A stretch of 64,000 nt of DNA from TMED27 sp963922705 (GCA_963922705.1 CAWUJS010000004.1:3125-67124), one strand, 5' to 3'. Shown: positions 52,569 through 60,940, numbered from the stretch's first letter. The notes: generated by a model not told the origin, from the sequence alone. Program-made: numbers and translations.

Positions 52569-53570
52569 ATGGATTTTTTACTCGATTTTCTAGCGCGCTT
52601 TATCACGCAGTTCCAATCCCCTGCCCTGGCTTTTTTAGCTGGCGGGATGGCGCTGGCGGCTTTTAAAAGCAAGCTGCAAATCCCCGCTGCGATTTATCAA
52701 TTCACGGTTTTTATGCTGCTCATGAAAATCGGCATGAAAGGCGGAATGGAGATTAAGAACGCAGATATTACCGACATGATTATCCCGGCTATCTCCGCCG
52801 GTTTGACCGGAATCATTATTGTCGGCGGGGGAAGCTTTGTTCTAACGCGCCTGCCGGGTGTTAAAACCGAGGACGGGATTGCCACTGCCGGGCTTTTTGG
52901 TGCGGTGAGCGCCTCAACATTGGCGGCAGCTATGGCGCTTTTGGATGAGCGTTCAATGGGCTATGAGGCATGGGTTCCGGCGCTTTATCCTTTTATGGAT
53001 ATTCCTGCGCTCATTCTGGCGATTATGCTGGCGAATTTGTATTTCGCCAAAAAGGATAAAGATTCCGTACAGGAATTCAGCGCATTAGAGATTATCAAGG
53101 ACACCTTACGCAGCTCTGCACTCTCTGCGCTTTTGCTCGGCATGGCGTTGGGACTGCTCACAACGCCGGATAAAGTATTTGAAAGCTTTTATGAGCCGCT
53201 TTTTCGCGGGCTTTTATCCATTCTGATGCTCACCATGGGGATGGAGGCCTATACACGCCTCAATGAAATGCGCCGCGTTGCACATTGGTATGCCGTTTAT
53301 GCGGCTCTCGCGCCGATTATCCATGGCTTTATCGGCTTTGGCTTTGGCATGATCGCGCATGAATTTGCAGGGCTTAGCCCCGGCGGGGTTGTCTTGCTGG
53401 CGATTTTAGCAGCGGCAAGCTCGGATGTTTCGGGGCCGCCAACTTTGCGCGCCTGTATTCCCTCCGCGAACCCGTCCGCCTATATCGGCTCTTCCACCAG
53501 CATCGGTACACCTGTTGCGATTGCGATTTGTATCCCACTCTTTATCGCCCTTGCGGAAGCGGTTTTTTAA
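52569..53570 (+). CDS. sbtA: Sodium-dependent bicarbonate transporter (SbtA family)
   Basis: The 333-residue membrane protein has about ten hydrophobic helices and the SbtA (DUF897) pattern. Visible blocks are LAFLAGGMALAAFKSKLQIP, KIGMKGGMEI, AISAGLTGIIIVGGGSFVL, AGLFGAVSASTLAAAMALL and the C-terminal SSDVSGPPTLRACIPSANPS. It would import bicarbonate, the substrate of the CarAB enzyme encoded around it. It begins 9 bp after carA and probably shares its transcript. It converges with sbtB, overlapping by 4 bp. Confidence 0.9.
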   Translation: MDFLLDFLARFITQFQSPALAFLAGGMALAAFKSKLQIPAAIYQFTVFMLLMKIGMKGGMEIKNADITDMIIPAISAGLTGIIIVGGGSFVLTRLPGVKTEDGIATAGLFGAVSASTLAAAMALLDERSMGYEAWVPALYPFMDIPALILAIMLANLYFAKKDKDSVQEFSALEIIKDTLRSSALSALLLGMALGLLTTPDKVFESFYEPLFRGLLSILMLTMGMEAYTRLNEMRRVAHWYAVYAALAPIIHGFIGFGFGMIAHEFAGLSPGGVVLLAILAAASSDVSGPPTLRACIPSANPSAYIGSSTSIGTPVAIAICIPLFIALAEAVF

Positions 53571-53884
53571 ACCTTAAACTTCGCAGGGCGCAGGATTTCG
53601 ACATCCTCAAGATAGGTAATGCCGGAGTAATTTTTAAAATATTTAGATGCAACTTTTTCAGCGATTTCATTGGCCAGGGCTTCGGATGTGATCACCTCGA
53701 TTTTCACATTCGTATCTGTATCAGCAATGGAATGCCGTTCATTGGAACGCATTCCGCGGCTCCCCTTTCCTCCAGCAGAGGTCAGTGTATAGCCCGTTGC
53801 GCCGCATTCATCAATAATCTTTGTCACCTTATCAGTGATCAGCTTTTCTGTGATGATGATAATTTTTTTCGCTTTATGATCCAT
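53567..53884 (-). CDS. sbtB: PII-like signal protein (SbtB family)
   Basis: The 105-residue protein has the PII-like ferredoxin fold: beta1 KKIIIITEKLI, helix 1 VTKIIDECGATGYTL, a short T-loop GGKGSRGMR and the C-terminal YLEDVEILRPAKF. The T-loop lacks the uridylylation Tyr of GlnB. SbtB proteins bind adenine nucleotides including cAMP and block SbtA. Its gene is convergent with sbtA, overlapping by 4 bp, unlike the co-directional cyanobacterial arrangement. The 216 bp between its start and the GxxExxY gene hold only a repeat and a small hairpin. Confidence 0.85.
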   Translation of the reverse strand: MDHKAKKIIIITEKLITDKVTKIIDECGATGYTLTSAGGKGSRGMRSNERHSIADTDTNVKIEVITSEALANEIAEKVASKYFKNYSGITYLEDVEILRPAKFKV

Positions 53885-54041
53885 GCATGTAAATTATATC
53901 CGCCTGTATTTTTTAGCAAGCGGTTACTTTGTTCTTGCGCAAGGCTGCGCTATAGCTTACAAAATCGTTCTCGGAACCTATGATCACGATCCGAGAATTA
54001 TGCCTGAATACGCACATACAAAATTCTTTTACGCAAAACTT

Positions 54042-54074
54042 GTTCACGCCATGAACGCAAGGAAGACGCAACGG
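54042..54074. repeat. 33-bp direct repeat, left flank of the GxxExxY gene
   Basis: GTTCACGCCATGAACGCAAG followed by GAAGACGCAACGG. It matches 54502-54534 at 30 of 33 positions in the same orientation; the gene lies between. Confidence 0.85.
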
Positions 54075-54100
54075 GAATTATCCTTGGGGAGATATTATCC

Positions 54101-54487
54101 GTGACAAAACCTTCAGAGAATATTTTGGATTGTGCCATCAAAGTTCATAAAAAGCTGGGTCCGGGTTTGTTGGAATCTGTGTATCAGACATGCCTAGCTT
54201 ATGAATTGCAAAAACTTGGCTTTGCGACGCAAACAGAAGTTGTACTTCCCGTTCAATATGATGATCTAAATTTTGAGACAGGTTTTCGCGCCGATATTAC
54301 TGTTGATGAAAAAATCATTATTGAAGTGAAATCACTGGAACGCGTTCAGCCTATTCATCGCGCGCAAATTTTAACTTATTTAAAGGTTACAGAATATCCG
54401 CTTGGTTTATTGATTAATTTTGGTCAGGAAAAACTCATTAACGGTTTTCAACGATTTGCAAATGGCGAGGCTGCTAATGATTTATAA
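54101..54487 (+). CDS. GxxExxY family protein (PD-(D/E)XK-like)
   Basis: The 128-residue protein shows the family signature GPGLLESVYQTCLAYELQKL, plus FRADITVDEKIIIEVKSLE with the D...E-x-K nuclease-like residues and the terminal INFGQEKLINGFQRF. Members are widely scattered, often near intergenic repeats, and their function is not established. Here the gene sits between 33-bp direct repeats and a further inverted copy, as if it travels in a repeat-bounded unit. It is inserted between sbtB and carB. Confidence 0.88.
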   Translation: MTKPSENILDCAIKVHKKLGPGLLESVYQTCLAYELQKLGFATQTEVVLPVQYDDLNFETGFRADITVDEKIIIEVKSLERVQPIHRAQILTYLKVTEYPLGLLINFGQEKLINGFQRFANGEAANDL

Positions 54488-54501
54488 CGCCTGTTATAAC
54501 C

Positions 54502-54681
54502 GTTCACGCCATGGGCGCAAAGAAGACGCAACGGATCAGGTGCTTGTGACTGAATCTGTTCGAACAATTAAAGACACTATCAAAAAATTATTTTATTTAT
54601 TGTTTCATTTTGCTTATTTGAAACCGAACAGCACATTTATAACAAAACCCGTTGCGACTCCATCGCGGTCTTTGCGTGAAC
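54502..54681. repeat. Repeat unit with inverted ends right of the GxxExxY gene
   Basis: This 180-bp piece starts with GTTCACGCCATGGGCGCAAA (the direct-repeat copy 54502-54534) and ends with an inverted relative, CCGTTGCGACTCCATCGCGG to GCGTGAAC (54649-54681). It contains no gene. Together with 54042-54074 it bounds the GxxExxY gene and ends 18 bp before carB. Confidence 0.7.
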
Positions 54682-54699
54682 CTATTATAAGGAAATATT

Positions 54700-57600
54700 A
54701 TGCCTAAAAGAACAGATATCAAATCCATTGCAATTATTGGCGCGGGGCCGATTATTATCGGTCAGGCGTGTGAGTTTGATTATTCCGGCGCACAAGCCTG
54801 TAAAGCCCTTAAAGAAGAGGGATACCGCGTTGTATTGATTAACTCCAATCCGGCGACGATCATGACTGATCCGGATATGGCGGATGCGACATATATTGAG
54901 CCGATCACGCCAAAAGTTGTTGCCAAGATTCTGAAGAAAGAACGCCCCGATGCGCTGCTCCCGACAATGGGCGGGCAGACGGCCTTGAATACGGCTTTGG
55001 CGCTCGAAGAAATGGGCGTTTTGGAAGAGCTTGGCATTGAGCTTATTGGTGCAAAAGCCGATGTCATCGACAAGGCAGAAAACCGTGAGCGTTTCAAGCA
55101 ATGTATGGAAGAGATCGGCCTAGAAAACCCGCGTAGCAAGGTTGTGCAAACCCTACAGGATGCAAGGGATTATCTGGATGAGATTGGCCTGCCCGCGATT
55201 ATCCGGCCTTCTTTTACCATGGGCGGAACAGGCGGCGGCGTTGCCTATAACCGTGATGAATTTGAGAAAATTGTCCGTGAAGGGCTGGATGCATCTCCAA
55301 CGACAGAAGTGCTTATTGATGAATCACTTCTTGGTTGGAAAGAATATGAAATGGAGGTGGTGCGCGATAAAAATGATAATTGCATTATCATTTGCTCTAT
55401 TGAAAATATTGATCCGATGGGTGTACATACCGGGGATTCAATTACGGTTGCCCCTGCCCTCACGCTGACCGATAAAGAATATCAGATTATGCGCAATGCT
55501 TCGCTTGCGGTGCTTCGGGCTATTGGTGTTGAAACCGGCGGATCGAATGTGCAGTTCGGTTTGCATCCTGAGACAGGGCGAATGGTTGTCATTGAGATGA
55601 ATCCGCGTGTGTCGCGCTCTTCTGCACTGGCCTCCAAAGCTACAGGTTTCCCGATTGCAAAGGTCGCAGCAAAATTAGCCGTTGGTTATACGCTTGATGA
55701 GCTGGATAATGATATTACAGGCGGCCAAGGAGGGAAAAAGATTCCGGCGTCATTTGAGCCGACCATTGATTATGTTGTGACAAAAATCCCGCGCTTTGCA
55801 TTTGAGAAATTTAAAGGCTCGGAAAATACACTGACTACTGCGATGAAATCTGTGGGTGAAGCCATGGCGATTGGTCGCAGCTTTGAAGAGAGTTTTCAAA
55901 AAGCGATGCGCAGCCTTGAATACGGGTTTAGCGGCCTTAATCCAATTGCGCCACTGCAAGCTGATGATCAGGAATCTATGAAGGATAAAATTCTGGCGAA
56001 TGTTTCACGCACATCGCCTGAGCGCATTTTGCACATTGCTGATGCGCTGCGGCACGGTGTTGATAAAGAGAAAATCTATCAGCTCTCCAAAGTGGATATG
56101 TGGTATCTGGATCGTATTGAAAATATTGTACATGCGGAAAAAGATATCATTGAAAATGGCCTTCCCAATGATCCGGAAGGCTGGATGCGGATTAAAAAGC
56201 TTGGCTTTTCCGATCAACAGCTTGCATCCCTTCGGGATGTGCATGAGGAGTATGTCCGTAAAGCGCGCCATGCCCATAATGTGCATCCCGTCTATAAGCG
56301 CGTTGATACTTGTGCTGCGGAGATACCATCCGGCACGCCTTATATGTATGGCACGTATGAGACACCTCTGTTTTCCTGTCATCCTGAGCATAGCGAAGGA
56401 TCTCAAAAAGCCTATGGAGATTCCTCGCATGCGCTCGGAATGACGCATTTTAAGCAAAGCGAAATCGACCCTTGCGATAAGGAAAAAGTCATTATCCTCG
56501 GCGGTGGACCGAACCGCATCGGACAAGGGATTGAGTTTGACTATTGCTGCGTCCATGCAGCCTATGCCTTGCGGGATAAAGGCTATGAAACTATTATGGT
56601 CAATTGCAACCCCGAGACAGTTTCAACAGATTACGACACCTCGGACAGGCTTTATTTCGAGCCTTTAACGGGTGAGGATGTGATTGAGCTTATTCGTGCG
56701 GAACAAGCTACGGGCACAATTAAAGGCGTAATTGTACAATTAGGTGGGCAAACACCTTTGCGGCTTGCCAATGCTTTAAAAGAAGAAGGGATTCCTATTC
56801 TTGGCACGGATCCGGATGCGATTGATCTGGCTGAAGACCGCGAGCGTTTTGCCGCTCTTCTCGATCAGCTCAAACTGATGCAGCCACCTAATGCGCTGGC
56901 GCATTCAATTGAGGAAGCGCTTGAATGTGCAGAAGAGATCGGTTTTCCCATTGTCATTCGCCCATCCTATGTTCTGGGCGGGCAAGGCATGCAGATTGTT
57001 CACACGATGGAACAGCTCAAAGAATATATCACCCGCGCGGTGAAAGTCTCCAAAGGCTCGCCCGTTTTGCTGGATCGCTATCTGAAAAGCGCAGTCGAAG
57101 TCGATGTTGATGCGCTCTGCGATGGCGAGGATGTCTATGTCTCCGGCATCATGGAGCATATTGAGGAAGCCGGGATTCACTCCGGCGATAGCGCTTGTGT
57201 CCTCCCGCCCCATTCTTTGCCTGATGAAACGGTTCAAGAAATTGAAAAACAGACCATCCAGCTTGCCAAAGCATTAAAGGTCAAAGGCCTTATGAATGTG
57301 CAATATGCGACAAAGCGCAATGAAGAAACCGGCGCGCTTGATATCTACATCATCGAAGTAAACCCACGTGCATCCCGCACCGTTCCTTTTGTTGCCAAGG
57401 CCACAGGCGTTCCAGTGGCTAAAATTGCTGCGCGGATTATGGCGGGTGAGAAGCTTGCCGATTTTAAATCGCAACTTGTCGGCATGTCACCTAATCACAG
57501 CGCGGTCAAAGCGCCCGTTTTTCCATTTAACCGTTTCCCCGGTGTGGAACCGCTGCTTGGTCCTGAGATGAAATCTACGGGTGAAGTGATGGGCATTGAC

Positions 57601-58086
57601 GCCGAGCTTGCCCATGCCATTGCAAAATCGCAATTGGCGGCGGGGACTGTCCTGCCGACATCAGGCAAGGTTTTCCTCTCGGTTAAAAATGACGATAAAG
57701 AAGCTTTGCTGCCGATTGCCCGTGACCTTGAGGAAATAGGCTTTGAATTGACCGCAACGGGCGGTACGTGCCGTTATCTCAATGAACAAGGCGTTACATG
57801 CGCACGCATTAATAAGGTTCTGGAGGGGCAGCCGCATATTCTGGATGCGATTATCAATGAAGAGATTGATTTGATGATCAATACGACCAATAAATCATCC
57901 CAAGCCGTTGCCGATGCGGGAAATATAAGGCGCATGGCAATGATGCATAAAATCCCTTACTACACGCTTTTAACCGCGGCGAGCGCGGCGGTACAGGCGA
58001 TTAATGCGATTAAGGCCAAGGATATCGAGGTCGGCTCCCTGCAGGATTATTTCCCGCAGGATAAGAAAGCCGATAAAGCGGCGTAG
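54700..58086 (+). CDS. carB: Carbamoyl-phosphate synthase large subunit, with an in-frame palindromic repeat
   Basis: Makes carbamoyl phosphate from bicarbonate, ammonia and two ATP for arginine and pyrimidine synthesis. The 1128-residue protein has the two homologous ATP-grasp halves: IAIIGAGPIIIGQACEFDYS at the start and IILGGGPNRIGQGIEFDYCC at the second half. A C-terminal MGS-like regulatory domain follows (about 985-1115, FELTATGGTCRYLNEQGV). It is some 55 residues longer than the E. coli enzyme. About 27 of the extra residues come from a repeat at residues 560-581 (SCHPEHSEGSQ), between YGTYE and CDKEKVIILGGG, at the junction of the two halves. A good ribosome site (AAGGA) precedes the ATG. 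Confidence 0.97.
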   Translation: MPKRTDIKSIAIIGAGPIIIGQACEFDYSGAQACKALKEEGYRVVLINSNPATIMTDPDMADATYIEPITPKVVAKILKKERPDALLPTMGGQTALNTALALEEMGVLEELGIELIGAKADVIDKAENRERFKQCMEEIGLENPRSKVVQTLQDARDYLDEIGLPAIIRPSFTMGGTGGGVAYNRDEFEKIVREGLDASPTTEVLIDESLLGWKEYEMEVVRDKNDNCIIICSIENIDPMGVHTGDSITVAPALTLTDKEYQIMRNASLAVLRAIGVETGGSNVQFGLHPETGRMVVIEMNPRVSRSSALASKATGFPIAKVAAKLAVGYTLDELDNDITGGQGGKKIPASFEPTIDYVVTKIPRFAFEKFKGSENTLTTAMKSVGEAMAIGRSFEESFQKAMRSLEYGFSGLNPIAPLQADDQESMKDKILANVSRTSPERILHIADALRHGVDKEKIYQLSKVDMWYLDRIENIVHAEKDIIENGLPNDPEGWMRIKKLGFSDQQLASLRDVHEEYVRKARHAHNVHPVYKRVDTCAAEIPSGTPYMYGTYETPLFSCHPEHSEGSQKAYGDSSHALGMTHFKQSEIDPCDKEKVIILGGGPNRIGQGIEFDYCCVHAAYALRDKGYETIMVNCNPETVSTDYDTSDRLYFEPLTGEDVIELIRAEQATGTIKGVIVQLGGQTPLRLANALKEEGIPILGTDPDAIDLAEDRERFAALLDQLKLMQPPNALAHSIEEALECAEEIGFPIVIRPSYVLGGQGMQIVHTMEQLKEYITRAVKVSKGSPVLLDRYLKSAVEVDVDALCDGEDVYVSGIMEHIEEAGIHSGDSACVLPPHSLPDETVQEIEKQTIQLAKALKVKGLMNVQYATKRNEETGALDIYIIEVNPRASRTVPFVAKATGVPVAKIAARIMAGEKLADFKSQLVGMSPNHSAVKAPVFPFNRFPGVEPLLGPEMKSTGEVMGIDAELAHAIAKSQLAAGTVLPTSGKVFLSVKNDDKEALLPIARDLEEIGFELTATGGTCRYLNEQGVTCARINKVLEGQPHILDAIINEEIDLMINTTNKSSQAVADAGNIRRMAMMHKIPYYTLLTAASAAVQAINAIKAKDIEVGSLQDYFPQDKKADKAA
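56378..56444. repeat. Palindromic repeat inserted in frame within carB
   Basis: 67 bp from GTCATCCTGAGCATAGCGAA to GCTCGGAATGAC, with the GTCAT/ATGAC inverted ends and the internal GAGCATAGCGAAGGATCT typical of this family of dispersed repeats. It is read through in the carB frame. Confidence 0.8.
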
Positions 58087-58155
58087 ATTTTTATTGACAT
58101 ATTCTATAATTTTTTGCTACTTATTATCATTAAATAATAACTTAATGGGTTAAAA

Positions 58156-58242
58156 GTCATTGCGAGCAACTGAAAGGAGCGCGGCAATCTTGTTATTCAT
58201 AAAGAGATTGCCGCGTCGGCTTTGCAGCCTCCTCGCAATGAC
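58156..58242. repeat. Palindromic repeat (GTCATTGCGAG family) after carB
   Basis: 87 bp, from GTCATTGCGAGC to CTCGCAATGAC. The halves pair to give a long hairpin through AAAGAGATTGCCGCG. Same family as 59558, 59856 and the nested copy at 48408. Confidence 0.85.
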
Positions 58243-58292
58243 AATATGGGCGCGGAGAAGCACCGCTCAATAAAAAGAATGAATGGAATAAA

Positions 58293-59546
58293 ATGTCAGA
58301 TTTAAGTGTCAGTCGAGATTATGTATCTCTTGCCGATATAAGGGAGATATTAAAGGATAATTTACCCGAAGGTGTAAGGCTGATCGCGCCTGAAGAGGCT
58401 AAAAAGCGCATTGCTCAAAATGGCTTTGACCCGGATGAGACATATAATCCCATCGACGCAATTGAGATCGAAGTTCTTGATAGGAATGCTTTATATCCCC
58501 TCATCGAGACCGTCGGAAAGGTCAGAGGCATCATCCGCAAAGCAATGCCGGAAAACGCCACGCTTATTCAGATGAATAGTGAATGTCATTCTGTTAACGC
58601 ACATAAAGTATTTACTGCCGCCAGCATTGCCGCGGGGCATGGCGACATTTTTTGTGATGAAGCACCAGCTGATCATTTAGGCTTTGAAGCTTATCTTTTA
58701 TATGATCTTTGTAAAGAGTTTGCATCCATCCACTTTAAATCACACGTATCATTGGCAGCAATGGAAACACACCTGCAACAGCTTAAAAAGATAGACCCGC
58801 ATGGTCATTTATACGCTAAGGCTCACATCATCAATCCACAGCGAACATCTGAATATGCAGATAACATAATTAATGATACCATCTTAAAAACAAATATGAC
58901 TGTAGCGAATGTCGATGCTATACAAGATCTCGGGATGCTTATTCATCCCTCCGACCCGACTTTAAGGACAATCGCAAAAGATCTTTTTGGTGAGGATTTT
59001 AATCTTGAGACTGAAAAACTATATCTACGTTCTGAAAATCCAAAGAAAGATCTTCGGGGATTTATAGGCAGGAATTATATAATGGCGTCCAATACAATGC
59101 ATGCTGCAAAGGATCATCATGATATTTTGATGCGCACAGGCTTAAGGCATATAGGAGGCAAATATGTAGGAGTATCATATGATGATTCTCTTCCTGCTAC
59201 TACTTTAAAAGAAGCGCACAAACAAAATATAACCGCAAATGTCTTGAGTATTTATTTTTCATTCATGGCGCACAATATAGATGCAAGAGCAGAAACATAC
59301 CTGAAAAGAATAGATGCAAGAGCAGAAACATACCTGCAAAGAGCACGCATGGCGGGGCATATTCCGCTCATTGTCCATGGTTTTAATCAAGAAAAACACG
59401 AACCCAGCGATGAACTTCTCCCAAAATTAGAGCAATCATTCAAAGATGCCCGGCAGACAAACCACCCTGCCTATGCGATTTTTGAGCAGCCTGTAGAAAT
59501 TGATGAAGCTGAACTGGAACAACAATTACGCGCTGGTTTGGGGTGA
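58293..59546 (+). CDS. Unknown 417-residue protein with an 11-residue tandem duplication
   Basis: I do not recognise this soluble protein. It starts MSDLSVSRDYVSLADIREIL and is alpha/beta throughout, with several His-rich stretches (GRNYIMASNTMHAAKDHHDI) but no motif I can name. Near residue 330 the segment DARAETYLKRI is followed by DARAETYLQRA, from a 33-bp tandem repeat in the DNA. No signal peptide or membrane helix. It is flanked by palindromic repeats on both sides and stands alone. Confidence 0.7.
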   Translation: MSDLSVSRDYVSLADIREILKDNLPEGVRLIAPEEAKKRIAQNGFDPDETYNPIDAIEIEVLDRNALYPLIETVGKVRGIIRKAMPENATLIQMNSECHSVNAHKVFTAASIAAGHGDIFCDEAPADHLGFEAYLLYDLCKEFASIHFKSHVSLAAMETHLQQLKKIDPHGHLYAKAHIINPQRTSEYADNIINDTILKTNMTVANVDAIQDLGMLIHPSDPTLRTIAKDLFGEDFNLETEKLYLRSENPKKDLRGFIGRNYIMASNTMHAAKDHHDILMRTGLRHIGGKYVGVSYDDSLPATTLKEAHKQNITANVLSIYFSFMAHNIDARAETYLKRIDARAETYLQRARMAGHIPLIVHGFNQEKHEPSDELLPKLEQSFKDARQTNHPAYAIFEQPVEIDEAELEQQLRAGLG

Positions 59547-59557
59547 TAGCTTAACCG

Positions 59558-59623
59558 TCATTGCGAGCGTAGCCAAGCGATCTATAGATTGCCACGTCGG
59601 CTTAACAGCCTCCTCGCAATGAC
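59558..59623. repeat. Palindromic repeat (GTCATTGCGAG family), copy upstream of greA
   Basis: 66 bp, GTCATTGCGAGCGTAGCCAA to CCTCCTCGCAATGAC, ending 321 bp before greA. It is the first of three such elements in the 395 bp between the 417-residue gene and greA. Confidence 0.85.
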
Positions 59624-59696
59624 AACATGGTTCTAATTGTTATCCTGGGCACTCCCCACTATCACCCCGAACGCCTCCCCCCCATCGTCATCCCGA

Positions 59697-59756
59697 ACGC
59701 GAAGCGGAGGGATCTCACAATCATTGTTGAGATTTCCCGGCAAGCCTCGCAATGAC
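59697..59756. repeat. Hybrid palindromic repeat upstream of greA
   Basis: 60 bp starting GTCATCCCGAACGCGAAGCG and ending GCCTCGCAATGAC. The left half is of the GTCATCC...GCGAAGCGGAGGGATCT type and the right half of the GTCATTGCGAG type, so it looks like a recombinant of two subfamilies. Confidence 0.65.
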
Positions 59757-59776
59757 AACATCAAATGCTCAAAATA

Positions 59777-59806
59777 TTGACAGCATCAAAAATATAGCCT
59801 AACCTT
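59777..59806 (+). promoter_or_regulatory. Candidate greA promoter
   Basis: TTGACA at 59777-59782 and, 17 bp later, TAACCT at 59800-59805. Transcription would begin about 59812, just before a terminator hairpin. Confidence 0.4.
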
Positions 59807-59814
59807 AATGAAAT

Positions 59815-59845
59815 ACCCGCTTATTTTTGAGGCGGGTTTTGTTTG
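59815..59845 (+). terminator. Terminator-like hairpin in the greA leader
   Basis: ACCCGC (59815-59820) pairs with GCGGGT (59832-59837), enlarged by neighbouring pairs, followed by TTTGTTTG. It either ends transcription from the upstream 417-residue gene or attenuates greA, since it lies directly after a promoter candidate and 97 bp before the greA start. Confidence 0.6.
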
Positions 59846-59855
59846 TAATCACCCT

Positions 59856-59922
59856 GTCATTGCGAGCGTAGCGAAGCAATCTATAGATTGCCGCGTCGGC
59901 TTTGCAGCCTCCTCGCAATGAC
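59856..59922. repeat. Palindromic repeat (GTCATTGCGAG family) in the greA leader
   Basis: 67 bp, GTCATTGCGAGCGTAGCGAA to CCTCCTCGCAATGAC, ending 20 bp before the greA ATG. It would form a hairpin close to the greA ribosome site (AAAGAAAGA). Confidence 0.85.
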
Positions 59923-59941
59923 AAAAAAAGAAAGAATGATT

Positions 59942-60415
59942 ATGGATCAAATACCCATAACAAAATACGGTTTTGAAAAGTTAGAAGCGGAATTCGATGA
60001 TTTAAAAACCGTTCAGCGTCCGAACGTGATTGAAGCAATCGCGGCAGCGCGTGAGCATGGTGATTTAAAGGAAAATGCGGAATATCACGCTGCGCGCGAA
60101 CAACAGAGCTTTATTGAAGGCCGTATCCAAGAGCTTGAGGCTGTTCTTGGGCGGGCTCAAGTTATTGACCCTGCAGCGCTGTCCGGTGATACAGTCAAGT
60201 TTGGCGCAACTGTTGAGATTGTTGATGAAGAAACAGATGAAGAAGCGACTTATCAGATTGTTGGTGATTATGAAGCGGATTTGGATAATGGAAAAATTTC
60301 GATTAGCTCCCCGATTGCACGTGGTTTAATCGGTAAAGCAGAAGGTGATTCTGTTGTGATCAAAACACCAAAAGGCGCGCGGGATTATGAAATTTTGAGT
60401 GTTTGCTACAAATAG
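59942..60415 (+). CDS. greA: Transcription elongation factor GreA
   Basis: Rescues backtracked RNA polymerase by stimulating transcript cleavage. The 157-residue protein has an N-terminal coiled coil (YGFEKLEAEFDDLKTVQRP, AAREHGDLKENAEYHAAREQ with the acidic tip residues) and a C-terminal FKBP-like domain (ISSPIARGLIGKAEGDSV). The start is at 59942; an upstream in-frame extension runs into the palindromic repeat and is not conserved. Confidence 0.97.
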   Translation: MDQIPITKYGFEKLEAEFDDLKTVQRPNVIEAIAAAREHGDLKENAEYHAAREQQSFIEGRIQELEAVLGRAQVIDPAALSGDTVKFGATVEIVDEETDEEATYQIVGDYEADLDNGKISISSPIARGLIGKAEGDSVVIKTPKGARDYEILSVCYK

Positions 60416-60463
60416 CTGTTTTTTTGGCGGGTCCGACCCGAAATTCGGGCCCAGTCCAGTGTT

Positions 60464-60940
60464 TCAGTCCAAATCAATCGGAACGCCAGGATCGTTTTTA
60501 GCACTACGAATAGCGAGCGACGATTTTACAGATGTAACATTCGGTGCAGCGGTTAGTTTTTCTGTTAGAAAATCCTGATAATTATCCCAATCTTTGGCAA
60601 CGATTTTCAGCATAAAATCTACGTCTCCTGCCAACATGTGGCATTCGCGCACCATTGGCCAGCTTTTAATACTAGCTTCAAACTGCTCAAGGTCTTTTTC
60701 TGCCTGGGATGTCAGTTTTACGAGGGCAAAAACCGTAACACCATAACCCAAAACACCCGGATTCACTTGCGCATGATAACTTGTGATATAACCTGCATCT
60801 TCCAGAGCTCGCACACGGCGTAAACATGGCGGCGCGGAAATACCAACATTCTTGGCAAGATCAACATTGGTTATACGACCATTCTCTTGCAAATCCCGTA
60901 AAATTTTTTTGTCAATTTTATCTAGTTTTGAACGGCGCAT
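60464..60940 (-). CDS. Lrp/AsnC family transcriptional regulator
   Basis: The 158-residue protein has an N-terminal helix-turn-helix (ILRDLQENGRITNVDLAKNV, GISAPPCLRRVRALEDAGYI) and a C-terminal RAM amino-acid-sensing domain (SWPMVRECHMLAGDVDFMLK). It is typical of the family in length. It is divergent from the ELM1-like gene, whose start lies about 130 bp away. Target and ligand are unknown. Confidence 0.93.
   Translation of the reverse strand: MRRSKLDKIDKKILRDLQENGRITNVDLAKNVGISAPPCLRRVRALEDAGYITSYHAQVNPGVLGYGVTVFALVKLTSQAEKDLEQFEASIKSWPMVRECHMLAGDVDFMLKIVAKDWDNYQDFLTEKLTAAPNVTSVKSSLAIRSAKNDPGVPIDLD

Noticed and set aside
53883..54104. 73-residue frame between sbtB and the GxxExxY gene
   Set aside because: It runs through the 33-bp repeat and a local hairpin, overlaps both flanking starts and has no recognisable features.
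54420..54707. 95-residue frame crossing the repeat unit into carB
   Set aside because: It begins inside the GxxExxY gene and is mostly repeat sequence.
59558..59922. Cluster of repeats as a CRISPR array
   Set aside because: Repeats are unequal in length and type, self-palindromic over their whole length, with no regular spacers and no cas genes nearby.
59888..59941. N-terminal extension of greA by 18 residues
   Set aside because: Those codons are the end of a palindromic repeat; GreA proteins start at the MDQIP-like position.
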